From assembly GCA_951801155.1 (NCBI GenBank), contig CATOLK010000067.1, positions 1-6,482 on the forward strand: a stretch of 6,482 nucleotides of DNA. Direction: 5' to 3'. Below, piece after piece: positions 1-6,389 of this stretch (its first letter is position 1; every line of letters begins with the position of its first letter). The stretch comes from an uncultured Rickettsiales bacterium (lineage in GTDB: Bacteria > Pseudomonadota > Alphaproteobacteria > Rickettsiales > UBA1997). The notes below the pieces were generated by a model, which was given only the letters and a program-made list of their open reading frames with translations, did not search any database and had not been told where the DNA came from. The translations under genes were made by a program, and so were the position numbers.

Positions 1-5
1 TTGCT

Positions 6-160
6 TAGAAATTGTTAATCTGGAATCCAGAAATAAATTACTTTAATATAAAAAAATAATATCAGTAATTTTTCTATATTTTGTAATATAAAAAATCTTT
101 AAAATCTTTTTTTATATTTAATATTCTTTATATTACTGGATTCCACATTAAGAATTTCTA
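6..160. repeat. Long imperfect inverted repeat (foldback-like element)
   Basis: The 25-base arm at 6-30 matches the reverse complement of 136-160 at 23 of 25 positions. The arm ends in the small palindrome CTGGAATCCAG (20-30). Inside it, a second perfect 12-base inverted pair, AATATAAAAAAA at 45-56 and TTTTTTTATATT at 107-118, lies in matching nested order, so the whole 155 bases could fold into one long interrupted hairpin. There is no open reading frame in it. It could be a miniature non-autonomous element, a dispersed palindromic repeat, or the decayed ends of an insertion. The inner A/T pairing alone would be weak evidence; the GGAATCC-containing outer arms are the solid part. Confidence 0.65.
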
Positions 161-197
161 AATAAACAAGTTTATTAAGAAATTCTAATCTGGAATG
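137..197. repeat. Compact palindromic hairpin sharing the repeat arm
   Basis: The centre is AATAAAC (161-167) facing GTTTATT (170-176). Flanking it, AGAATTTCT (151-159) faces AGAAATTCT (178-186), all perfectly complementary apart from one mismatched pair (160/177). Pairing then continues imperfectly outward from TGGATTCCA (137-145) to CTGGAAT (190-196). The right arm (178-196) is a third, direct copy of the sequence at 7-26, with one substitution and one missing base. The edge reads CTGGAATGACG. Motifs of the type CTGGATTCC...GGAATGACG are common in dispersed palindromic repeats of bacteria, so this may be an A/T-degenerate member of such a family, which is inference. Confidence 0.6.
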
Positions 198-286
198 ACG
201 TAAATAAAGGAAAATAAAGAAAATAACAAATCTAATAAAAAAAAACAAGAAAACAAAAAAATTAATATTAGTGAAAAATAATGGAA

Positions 287-319
287 GTTTTACACAGGAG
301 GTCTAATAATATTTTCTAC
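287..319 (+). repeat. Left copy of a 33-base inverted repeat pair
   Basis: This segment matches the reverse complement of 6417-6449 at 23 of 33 positions without gaps. The shared core GGTCTAATAA (300-309) is identical in both copies, and AGTTT (286-290) before it is also shared. The two copies point toward each other and enclose all five genes. The arrangement resembles terminal inverted repeats of a mobile element, but the identity is low and no transposase is present, so they may simply be two decayed copies of one dispersed sequence. Confidence 0.35.
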
Positions 320-332
320 AAAATTTCAAATC

Positions 333-362
333 TTACTTTAAAACTCTTGTCTTTTTTATAAT
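333..362 (+). promoter_or_regulatory. Possible distal promoter with perfect -10 box
   Basis: A perfect TATAAT stands at 357-362. The best -35 candidate, TTACTT at 333-338 with an 18-base spacer, is poor. In DNA this rich in A and T such a box arises easily by chance, so this is at most a secondary start site for proS. Confidence 0.2.
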
Positions 363-424
363 ATTTGTTTTTTGTGGAAAATTTTTATGTAGAATTCTAT
401 TATTTGATTATCTTTTTTAAAAAG

Positions 425-452
425 TTGACTTGTATATTTTACATGTTATTTT
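425..452 (+). promoter_or_regulatory. Probable sigma70-type promoter of proS
   Basis: TTGACT (425-430) matches five of six -35 positions. It is followed after 16 bases by TATTTT (447-452), a moderate -10 box strengthened by an upstream TG at 444-445 (extended -10 form TGnTATTTT). Transcription would start near 459, leaving a leader of about 28 bases before the proS ATG. Confidence 0.55.
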
Positions 453-486
453 TAATTAAAAATTAAAAGCAATTTCAATTTAAAAA

Positions 487-1911
487 ATGTCAAAAAATGC
501 ATTAAACAACACTAGAAAAGACAACTTCCCAGAATGGTATCAGGAGGTTATAAATAGAGCAGATTTAGCTGAAAATTCCTGTGTCAGAGGATGTATGATT
601 ATTAAACCCTATGGTTATGCTATTTGGGAAAATATTAAAAATATATTAGATAAAAAAATTAAAGAATTTGGAGTTCAAAATGCTTATTTTCCACTTTTAA
701 TTCCTCTAGAATTTTTAGAAAAAGAAGCGGAACATATAGAAGGTTTTGCAAAGGAAACTGCGGTCGTTACTCATCATAGACTTGTGGCAAAAGATGGAAA
801 ATTAGTACCAGATGGAGAATTGGAACAACCTTATGTAATAAGACCTACAAGTGAAACTATTATAGGTGATAGTTTTTCAAAATGGATAAAATCCTATAGA
901 GATTTACCTTTTAAAATTAATCAATGGGCCAATGTTATGAGATGGGAATTGAGACCTAGGATATTTTTAAGAACAAGTGAATTTTTATGGCAAGAAGGAC
1001 ATAATGTATTTAAAACTGCAGAAGAAGCTGAAAATGATGCTATATTAATGTTAAAAGAAGCTTATTATTGGATGTTTGAAAATTTCCTTGCTATTAATGG
1101 ACTTATGGGAAAAAAGACCGAAGATGAAAAATTCCCAGGTGCTTTAAATACCTATACAATAGAATCTATGATGCAAGATGGAAAAGCTTTACAGGCTTGC
1201 ACTAGTCATAATTTAGGCCAAAATTTTACAAAATCTTGTAATATAAAATTTAATAATGAAAATATGCAAGAACAATATGCCTATAGTACATCTTGGGGAT
1301 TTTCAACAAGAACAATGGGGGCTGTAATTATGACCCATAGTGATGATAATGGGCTTGTTTTACCTCCAAAAATTGCACCATATAAAATTGTTATTATCCC
1401 AATTTTACATAATGAGGAAAATAAAGCAAAAATTTTAGAATATTGTAGTAAAATTAAAAATGTTTTAGGTGATAATTGCTATATAGATTTAAGTCAACAG
1501 GAATCAGCAGAAAAGAAATGGAATTGGATTAGAAAAGGTGCTCCTATAAGAATGGAAATAGGAATTAAGGAAGTTGAAAGTAATACTGTATTTTATGTTA
1601 GAAGAGATAAATTGGATGAAAAAAATTCAAAATCTCTTGAAGAATTTATAAATATTTACGAAATAATTCTAGAAGAAATGCAAAATAATTTACTAGAAAA
1701 AAGTAAGAAAAATCTTTATGATAATATAATTGCAGTTGATAATATTGATGATATAGTTGATATTTTTGAGAATAAAACTTGTTTTATTTCTTTAGATAAA
1801 AATCTTTGGAAGGATGAAAAACTTGAAAAAATTATGAGTAAGTATAGTCTTTCCTATAGATGTATACCTTTTGAATTAGAAAATAAAGTTATTATTGCTA
1901 AAAGTTATTAA
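487..1911 (+). CDS. proS: Prolyl-tRNA synthetase, archaeal/eukaryotic type
   Basis: Cytosolic class II enzyme that charges tRNA(Pro) with proline using ATP. The 474 residues carry the expected blocks. The motif 1 region is FPLLIPLEFL (68-77) followed by KEAEHIEGFAKE; RPTSET is at 119-124; motif 2 is RWELRPRIFLRTSEFLWQEGH (152-172); motif 3 begins at TSWGFSTR (268-275) and leads into THSDDNGLVLPP. The anticodon-binding domain starts near APYKIVIIPIL (about 298-308). There is no editing insertion between motifs 2 and 3, as in the short archaeal/eukaryotic form. The protein ends in KSY; a C-terminal tyrosine is characteristic of this form, where it reaches toward the active site. The C-terminal zinc-type domain is degenerate, with only two cysteines (432 and 459). 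The ATG at 487 fits the family N-terminus (DNFPEWYQEVI at 12-22), but no Shine-Dalgarno precedes it. The HIT gene follows 14 bases downstream, probably in the same transcript. Most alphaproteobacteria use the bacterial-type enzyme, so this copy may have been acquired by transfer. Confidence 0.96.
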   Translation: MSKNALNNTRKDNFPEWYQEVINRADLAENSCVRGCMIIKPYGYAIWENIKNILDKKIKEFGVQNAYFPLLIPLEFLEKEAEHIEGFAKETAVVTHHRLVAKDGKLVPDGELEQPYVIRPTSETIIGDSFSKWIKSYRDLPFKINQWANVMRWELRPRIFLRTSEFLWQEGHNVFKTAEEAENDAILMLKEAYYWMFENFLAINGLMGKKTEDEKFPGALNTYTIESMMQDGKALQACTSHNLGQNFTKSCNIKFNNENMQEQYAYSTSWGFSTRTMGAVIMTHSDDNGLVLPPKIAPYKIVIIPILHNEENKAKILEYCSKIKNVLGDNCYIDLSQQESAEKKWNWIRKGAPIRMEIGIKEVESNTVFYVRRDKLDEKNSKSLEEFINIYEIILEEMQNNLLEKSKKNLYDNIIAVDNIDDIVDIFENKTCFISLDKNLWKDEKLEKIMSKYSLSYRCIPFELENKVIIAKSY

Positions 1912-1925
1912 TAACCGTAAAAAAA

Positions 1926-2591
1926 ATGGAAAACTGTATATTTTGTAGAGATTATAAAAATGGTGATAAAGTTTTTGAAACCGAAAATTTTTTTGTAAAG
2001 GTTGGTATAGCTATTATCTGTCCAGGACATGTAATGATTATTACAAAAAATCATTGTAAATGTATGGGGGAATTTAACCAAAATTGGACTAAAGAATTTT
2101 TATATTTAAAAGAAAAACTTACAGAATTTTTGACTAAATATCTATATCAACCTTTTATATTAGAAAATGGTGCGATACTACAAAGTGTTTTCCATGCTCA
2201 TATGCATTTTATTCCTAGAAAATCAACTGAATATAAAGAGGTAGATTTTATAAAAGATAAAATAGGAAAATTTTTAGAAAAAAATAAAGATATAAATTTT
2301 CAACAAATTAAAGATTTTTCTGAAGTGCAAGAAATATTTAAAAAAGATGGACAATATTTATATTTTGAACAGGATAAAAAAACATATGTTATTAGAACTA
2401 TAAATCATAAAGATAAAATAGATATAATTAAAAATGGTGTGGATTATAGGGGATTTTTTTCGGATATTGGAATAAAAGGTGGAATTAAAGATTGGAAATT
2501 AATGACAGAAGAGGATAAAATTATAGATAAAATAAAAATAGAAGAAACTAGAGAACTTTTTAAAGGTTTTAGTGATTTTTACAAGGCTTAA
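1926..2591 (+). CDS. HIT-family (histidine triad) nucleotide-binding protein
   Basis: The N-terminal half is a HIT domain: a CIFC zinc-type cysteine pair (4-7), PGHVMIITKNH (33-43), and the histidine triad HAHMHFIP (90-97). By family analogy His92, the middle histidine, would be the catalytic nucleophile. HIT proteins hydrolyse or transfer nucleotidyl groups from substrates such as AMP-amino compounds, dinucleoside polyphosphates and aminoacyl-adenylates; the substrate here cannot be read from the sequence. At 221 residues it is longer than a typical Hint protein (about 110-140). The extra region from about residue 120 includes GQYLYFEQ (142-149) and GIKDWK (186-191), and I assign it no function. 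The gene lies 14 bases after proS with no visible promoter or Shine-Dalgarno of its own, so co-transcription is likely. The 3' end faces ftsQ with a 31-base gap. The family call is firm; the specific role is open. Confidence 0.88.
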   Translation: MENCIFCRDYKNGDKVFETENFFVKVGIAIICPGHVMIITKNHCKCMGEFNQNWTKEFLYLKEKLTEFLTKYLYQPFILENGAILQSVFHAHMHFIPRKSTEYKEVDFIKDKIGKFLEKNKDINFQQIKDFSEVQEIFKKDGQYLYFEQDKKTYVIRTINHKDKIDIIKNGVDYRGFFSDIGIKGGIKDWKLMTEEDKIIDKIKIEETRELFKGFSDFYKA

Positions 2592-2622
2592 ATTTTAATA
2601 AACTATATTCTTATATAATATT
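2592..2622. other. Short convergent intergenic gap without a clear terminator
   Basis: Only 31 bases separate the stop codons of the HIT gene (plus strand) and ftsQ (minus strand). The gap is almost all A and T and contains small palindromes such as TTATATAA, but no G/C stem followed by a T run. Termination may be factor-dependent, or the transcripts may overlap. Confidence 0.5.
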
Positions 2623-3471
2623 TTAATATTTATCTTTAATTTCCTCAGCAACACGATTCTTATATTTTAAAAATACCTTATCTTTTAATCTTAAATCAAT
2701 TTCTTCTAAATCAACGTCAAAACCATAAATATTCATAATTTTGTCTAAAATTGTCCAAGATTCTGTTATATTATCATCTTCTTCCGGTAATTTAACGATA
2801 ATATTATTATTCAAAATCAAATCCCACCTTCTATTTCCAATTCTTTTAGCTCTTGTTGCTTTTCTAGCTATATCATAATATATTGATAGCAAATTAAAAA
2901 GATTATTTACTTCGGATTTAAAATTTTCACCAGTTATCATGAATAAATGATTAAATTTTTTTGTTTCTTTATCATCTATATTTATTATATTGCCAAATTC
3001 ATCAATAAGTTTAAGTTGTTTTTTATCATTAATAGTTATAGCAAAAGGATTATACTCTACTATATTAATTAATAATGAATTTGGGAATTTTTTTTGTATA
3101 AAAACATCTTTAATCCATGGATTTTTTAAAATTTCAGTTCTTAAATCTTCAATGGTAATATCTTGCTTAAGACAATAATTATTTACTAATTCTTGAATTT
3201 TTTGTAAATCTGAAAATTTTATACCATTTACAATTAATCTATTACATATGTTATAATTTATATTAAATATTTGTTTTTTAAAATAAAATTCAGTCTTATC
3301 TAGTATTTGTTTTATATGTTTTTCTTTATATAACACAAGAAACACTATTAGTACTATTGATATAATTATACTATTTTTTACAAATGTTTTAGTTTTCTTC
3401 TTTAATTTATATACTATTAAATATTTTTTATTTTTAAAAGTTCTAAAATGTTTTTTTATATTTTTAAACAT
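2623..3471 (-). CDS. ftsQ: Cell division protein FtsQ
   Basis: Bitopic inner-membrane protein of the divisome, which in studied bacteria links FtsB/FtsL and the early and late division proteins. The 282 residues show a basic cytoplasmic N-terminus, one transmembrane segment (about 34-48, SIIISIVLIVFLVLY), and a POTRA-like domain (about 70-139). That domain has the family phrases LKNPWIKDVFIQKKFPNSL (115-133) and INIVEYNPFA (135-144). A beta domain follows with LKLIDEFGNII (153-163), RRWDLILNNNIIVKLPE (214-230) and IDLRLKDKVFLKY (258-270). The RRWDL...VKLPE wording is typical of alphaproteobacterial FtsQ. It is the second gene of a minus-strand pair, starting 3 bases after the stop of the DUF2610-like gene, and has no Shine-Dalgarno. 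Unlike the usual division cluster, no ddl, murB, ftsA or ftsZ is adjacent within the window. Confidence 0.88.
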   Translation of the reverse strand: MFKNIKKHFRTFKNKKYLIVYKLKKKTKTFVKNSIIISIVLIVFLVLYKEKHIKQILDKTEFYFKKQIFNINYNICNRLIVNGIKFSDLQKIQELVNNYCLKQDITIEDLRTEILKNPWIKDVFIQKKFPNSLLINIVEYNPFAITINDKKQLKLIDEFGNIINIDDKETKKFNHLFMITGENFKSEVNNLFNLLSIYYDIARKATRAKRIGNRRWDLILNNNIIVKLPEEDDNITESWTILDKIMNIYGFDVDLEEIDLRLKDKVFLKYKNRVAEEIKDKY

Positions 3472-3474
3472 TAT

Positions 3475-3780
3475 TTAGTTGTTTTCTAGTTGTAATAGTA
3501 CTTTATTAAATTCAGGTATTTCTTTTTCTACTGTTTCGTTTGCAATTGTAATTGCATAATAACACAAGTCTTCAAATGGCACATTATTATCAATTGCTAA
3601 TTTATGAATTTTTTCAAAAGATTCCATGATATTTTGAGGAACTGAACCACCTTTAGCTTCGCTTAGCCATTTTGCCTGAAAATTTATAGGATGTTGATTA
3701 GGATTTGGATTTCCTATATATAAATTTACTGGAGAAACCTGCCCTCCAAAATTGCAAGGTATTTTTAATTCTTTTACCAT
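3475..3780 (-). CDS. Small conserved protein resembling the DUF2610 family
   Basis: A 101-residue soluble protein with no signal peptide or membrane segment. It has IPCNFGG (7-13), YIGNPNPNQHPINFQAKWLS (21-40), GGSVPQNIMESFEKIHKLA (44-62) and VPFEDLCYYAI (67-77). From memory, the pattern IPC-FGG, YIGNP-P--HP, QA-WLS---GG-(I/V)P, SF-K------NNV-FE-LC matches the DUF2610 family found in Rickettsiales and other alphaproteobacteria. No function is established that I can name. It is first in a two-gene unit with ftsQ and is divergent from ftsK, which places it among division genes but does not prove a division role. The start at 3780 is the first codon before the conserved IPC-FGG block, and no Shine-Dalgarno is present. 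Confidence 0.75.
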   Translation of the reverse strand: MVKELKIPCNFGGQVSPVNLYIGNPNPNQHPINFQAKWLSEAKGGSVPQNIMESFEKIHKLAIDNNVPFEDLCYYAITIANETVEKEIPEFNKVLLQLENN

Positions 3781-3808
3781 AATTGAAAAATTTTATAAAC
3801 TTGTTTGG

Positions 3809-3836
3809 AGTATAAAATGTAAAAAATAAAAAGCAA
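3809..3836 (-). promoter_or_regulatory. Probable promoter of the DUF2610-like gene and ftsQ
   Basis: Read on the minus strand, TATACT (plus 3809-3814) makes a strong -10 box, with TTGCTT (plus 3831-3836) 16 bases upstream as a modest -35. Initiation near plus 3802 would give a leader of about 22 bases. The -35 match is only half of consensus, so the exact site is uncertain. Confidence 0.4.
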
Positions 3837-3881
3837 TAAGGTTTTATTTAAAAGGGTTTTGTTCACCTTATATTGACTTTT

Positions 3882-3920
3882 AAAGTTAACATAGAACTGA
3901 TAAATCTCTATTTTAACTTT
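3882..3920. promoter_or_regulatory. Dyad-symmetric element in the divergent promoter region
   Basis: Arms 3882-3895 and 3907-3920 are complementary at 13 of 14 positions (mismatch 3890/3912) around an 11-base loop. The element lies just upstream of the ftsK -35 box and between the two divergent promoters, where a shared operator would be expected. The arms are A/T-rich, so chance symmetry is possible. There is no T run to make it a terminator. Confidence 0.35.
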
Positions 3921-3924
3921 TCTA

Positions 3925-3953
3925 TTGAAAAATTTTTATTAATATATTATACT
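3925..3953 (+). promoter_or_regulatory. Sigma70-type promoter of ftsK
   Basis: TTGAAA (3925-3930) and TATACT (3948-3953) are separated by an ideal 17-base spacer and together match consensus at 9 of 12 positions. Transcription would begin near 3960, about 36 bases before the ftsK ATG. The leader is A-rich and has no Shine-Dalgarno. Confidence 0.6.
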
Positions 3954-3995
3954 ACTTCTGAGTGAAAAATTATACAAAATACAATAATAAAACTA

Positions 3996-6389
3996 ATGAA
4001 AAGCAAACTAAAAACATTTTTTAAAATAGTTATGGGATTATCAGTAATGATGTTCTCATTATTTTTACTTATTTCAATATTAACCTATAATAATCTTGAT
4101 CCGTCATTTAATACGGCTACCAAAACTGACGTAATTTTTAATCAAATGGGGGTTAGTGGGGCATATTTTTCCGATCTTTTTATTCAAATGTTTGGAATTG
4201 TATCATTTTTTATTGTGTTTATAATAGGTAAAATTGGATTCAATATTTTTAAATTAAAACAAAATATATATAATGTCTATTTAAAAATAATTATGTTTAT
4301 AATTTTTATTATGTCTAGTTGTGCTTTAGTATCTAAATTATTTAATGGTATAAATTATTGGGATTATGAAAGTTGGGGAGGTACTATAGGTTATTATATA
4401 AATAATCTTACTATATATTTGTCTTATAAATTTTTGTTATTCTTTTATTTAGTTTGTTCTATATTATCAATGATAATTGTTATAGATTTTAACTATAAAA
4501 AAGTTTACATTTATTTGCACAAAATTAAAGAAAAAATATTTTTACTTTTTAAATTATCGTTAAAAGGATTATTGCTTTTATTAAAAATATTTATACCAAG
4601 AACTATTCTTTACAAAATTAAAACAATTATAGAAAAAAGAAAAAACAAGAAGAAAAAATATATTAATTATATAAAAAATCAAAATAATAAAATAAAGCAT
4701 TTGGAACAATATATCGAAAATATTAAAAATAATGAACAAGAGGAAGAGGAAGTTGATTTTTTCAAAAAAAATACTGATAGTATATCAACTGAAGTAGATA
4801 ATAATATAAAACCAAAAAATAAACATCATGGAATTTTTTCAGCTCTTATGGGAAAAGGAAATAAAACTGAAAAAAACTCTTTGGCTAGTAAATATAAATT
4901 ACCGACTTTAGATTTACTAATGTCTTCTGATGATAAAGTAGTGACGGTAAAAAAAGAAGATTTAATAGAACAAGCTAATGATTTAATTAAAGTTTTAAAA
5001 GATTTTAAAATTAATGGAAAAATAATTAGTGTAAAAGCTGGACCTGTAATCACTCTACACGAATTTGAACCATCAGCCGGTACAAAATCAGCTAGAATTA
5101 TAGGGCTTGCAGATGATATAGCAAGAAATTTAAGAGTAAAATCTACGAGAATTTCTGTAATTTCTGAAAGAAATGTTATGGGAATAGAATTGCCAAATAA
5201 AGTAAGAAATACAATATTTTTGAAGGATATTTTTAGAAGTGAAGAGTATACGAATAGTCGTTATATGTTGCCTATTGTTTTAGGTTGTAATATAGCTGGA
5301 GATCCAGTAATTATGGATTTAACAAAAGCACCACATTTACTTATTGCAGGAACTACTGGATCTGGAAAATCTGTTTCTATAAACACTATGATTTTGTCAC
5401 TTTTATATAAATTTACTCCAGATGAGTGTAAACTAATAATGATTGATCCGAAAATGCTTGAATTATCTGTATATGAAGGAATTCCGCATCTATTAACCCC
5501 GGTTGTTACTAGTCCTCAAAAAGCAATTTTGGCTCTTAAATGGGTTGTAAGTGAAATGGAAAACAGATATAAAATTATGTCAAGTCTAGGTGTTAGAAAT
5601 GTTTATAATTATAATGAAAAAGTTAAAGAGGCTTTAAATGAAGGAACGCAATTATTTAGTAAAGTTTTAATTGGTTATGATGAATATGGTGAGCCTATTT
5701 ATGAAAATAAAGAATTGGAAACTAAAAAATTACCATTTATAGTTGTAATTGTTGATGAAATGGCTGATCTAATGATAACTGCCGGAAAAGATATAGAAGC
5801 ATTAATACAAAGAATTGCACAAATGGCTAGAGCTGCTGGTATTCATATAATTATGGCTACTCAAAGACCTTCAGTGGATGTAGTTACTGGTGTTATAAAA
5901 GCAAATTTTCCTAGTAGAGTTAGTTTTTTGGTTAGTTCAAAAATTGATAGTAAAGTTATAATTGGAGAGCAGGGGGCAGAACAATTGTTAGGTATGGGTG
6001 ATATGCTATATATGTTTAATGGTGGAAAAATTGATAGAGCACATGGTCCATTTGTTTCGGATAAAGAGGTGGAAAATATTGTAAATTATATATTAAATCA
6101 AAAAATAAAGCCAGAATATGTAAAAACTATGGTAGAAAATAATGAAGATGAAAATAATAGTTCTGGAAATTTTGATATTAGTATTAATGGTAGTGATGTT
6201 GGCGATGAAGAATTGTATAGACAAGCTATAGAAATAATAAAAAGAGATAGAAAAGTTAGTATTAGTTATTTACAAAGAAAATTAAGTATAGGGTATAATA
6301 AATCTGCAAAGTTAGTGGAAAGAATGGAAGAAGAAGGAATAATTACTCCTGCAAATAATAGTGGAAAAAGGGAAATTTTGGAAAATTGA
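3996..6389 (+). CDS. ftsK: DNA translocase FtsK
   Basis: Septum-anchored ATPase that pumps chromosomal DNA through the closing division site and, in studied bacteria, activates XerCD recombination at dif. The 797 residues are complete. Four transmembrane segments (about 9-30, 61-79, 94-113, 145-164) include the family signature NLDPSFNTAT...NQMGVSGAYFSDLFIQMFG (33-67). A hydrophobic stretch at 181-200 and a charged, coiled-coil-prone linker (about 205-295, with an acidic EQEEEEVD run) follow. The alpha domain starts near 298. The RecA-like beta domain has Walker A GTTGSGKS (452-459, Lys458) and Walker B IVVIVDE (582-588). IGYDEYGEPIYE and RAHGPFVSDKEVE closely resemble alphaproteobacterial FtsK. 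The C-terminal gamma winged helix (737-797) keeps SYLQRKLSIGYNKSAKLVERMEEEGII, so directional DNA recognition is probably retained. The ATG at 3996 immediately precedes TM1. It is transcribed alone, divergently from the DUF2610-like/ftsQ pair. Confidence 0.97.
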   Translation: MKSKLKTFFKIVMGLSVMMFSLFLLISILTYNNLDPSFNTATKTDVIFNQMGVSGAYFSDLFIQMFGIVSFFIVFIIGKIGFNIFKLKQNIYNVYLKIIMFIIFIMSSCALVSKLFNGINYWDYESWGGTIGYYINNLTIYLSYKFLLFFYLVCSILSMIIVIDFNYKKVYIYLHKIKEKIFLLFKLSLKGLLLLLKIFIPRTILYKIKTIIEKRKNKKKKYINYIKNQNNKIKHLEQYIENIKNNEQEEEEVDFFKKNTDSISTEVDNNIKPKNKHHGIFSALMGKGNKTEKNSLASKYKLPTLDLLMSSDDKVVTVKKEDLIEQANDLIKVLKDFKINGKIISVKAGPVITLHEFEPSAGTKSARIIGLADDIARNLRVKSTRISVISERNVMGIELPNKVRNTIFLKDIFRSEEYTNSRYMLPIVLGCNIAGDPVIMDLTKAPHLLIAGTTGSGKSVSINTMILSLLYKFTPDECKLIMIDPKMLELSVYEGIPHLLTPVVTSPQKAILALKWVVSEMENRYKIMSSLGVRNVYNYNEKVKEALNEGTQLFSKVLIGYDEYGEPIYENKELETKKLPFIVVIVDEMADLMITAGKDIEALIQRIAQMARAAGIHIIMATQRPSVDVVTGVIKANFPSRVSFLVSSKIDSKVIIGEQGAEQLLGMGDMLYMFNGGKIDRAHGPFVSDKEVENIVNYILNQKIKPEYVKTMVENNEDENNSSGNFDISINGSDVGDEELYRQAIEIIKRDRKVSISYLQRKLSIGYNKSAKLVERMEEEGIITPANNSGKREILEN

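Larger units (their letters stand above)
201..424. other. A/T-rich non-coding stretch upstream of proS
   Basis: No convincing gene lies here. The first 60 bases are nearly free of T on the plus strand and low in complexity. A textbook Shine-Dalgarno AGGAGGT sits at 296-302, but no usable start codon follows at a proper distance. The only local ORF from ATG (281-361, 26 codons) contains the AGGAGGT inside itself. TTCTACA (314-320) can pair with TGTAGAA (388-394), with further pairing of the adjacent A and T runs, so a transcribed structure is possible but not shown. No tRNA, tmRNA, SRP RNA or 6S RNA signature was recognised. Confidence 0.6.

Noticed and set aside
281..361. 26-codon ORF upstream of proS
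   Set aside because: It is short and has no ribosome binding site before its ATG. The AGGAGGT lies inside it, and only the part shared with 6417-6449 shows any similarity.
2990..3178. 62-codon plus-strand ORF inside ftsQ
   Set aside because: It lies wholly antisense to the well supported ftsQ coding region and has no recognisable motif; it is a shadow frame.
3836..3871. ATAAGGT/ACCTTAT inverted pair as a riboswitch or attenuator
   Set aside because: It is only a 7-pair stem with a 22-base loop, upstream of the transcription starts inferred for both directions, and without conserved aptamer features.
3873..3905. TTGACT followed by a GATAAAT-like box as an ftsK promoter
   Set aside because: The spacer is about 20 bases, too long; the TTGAAA/TATACT pair with a 17-base spacer is clearly better.
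4826..5053. 75-codon minus-strand ORF inside ftsK
   Set aside because: It is antisense to the conserved FtsK linker and alpha domain and has no own support.
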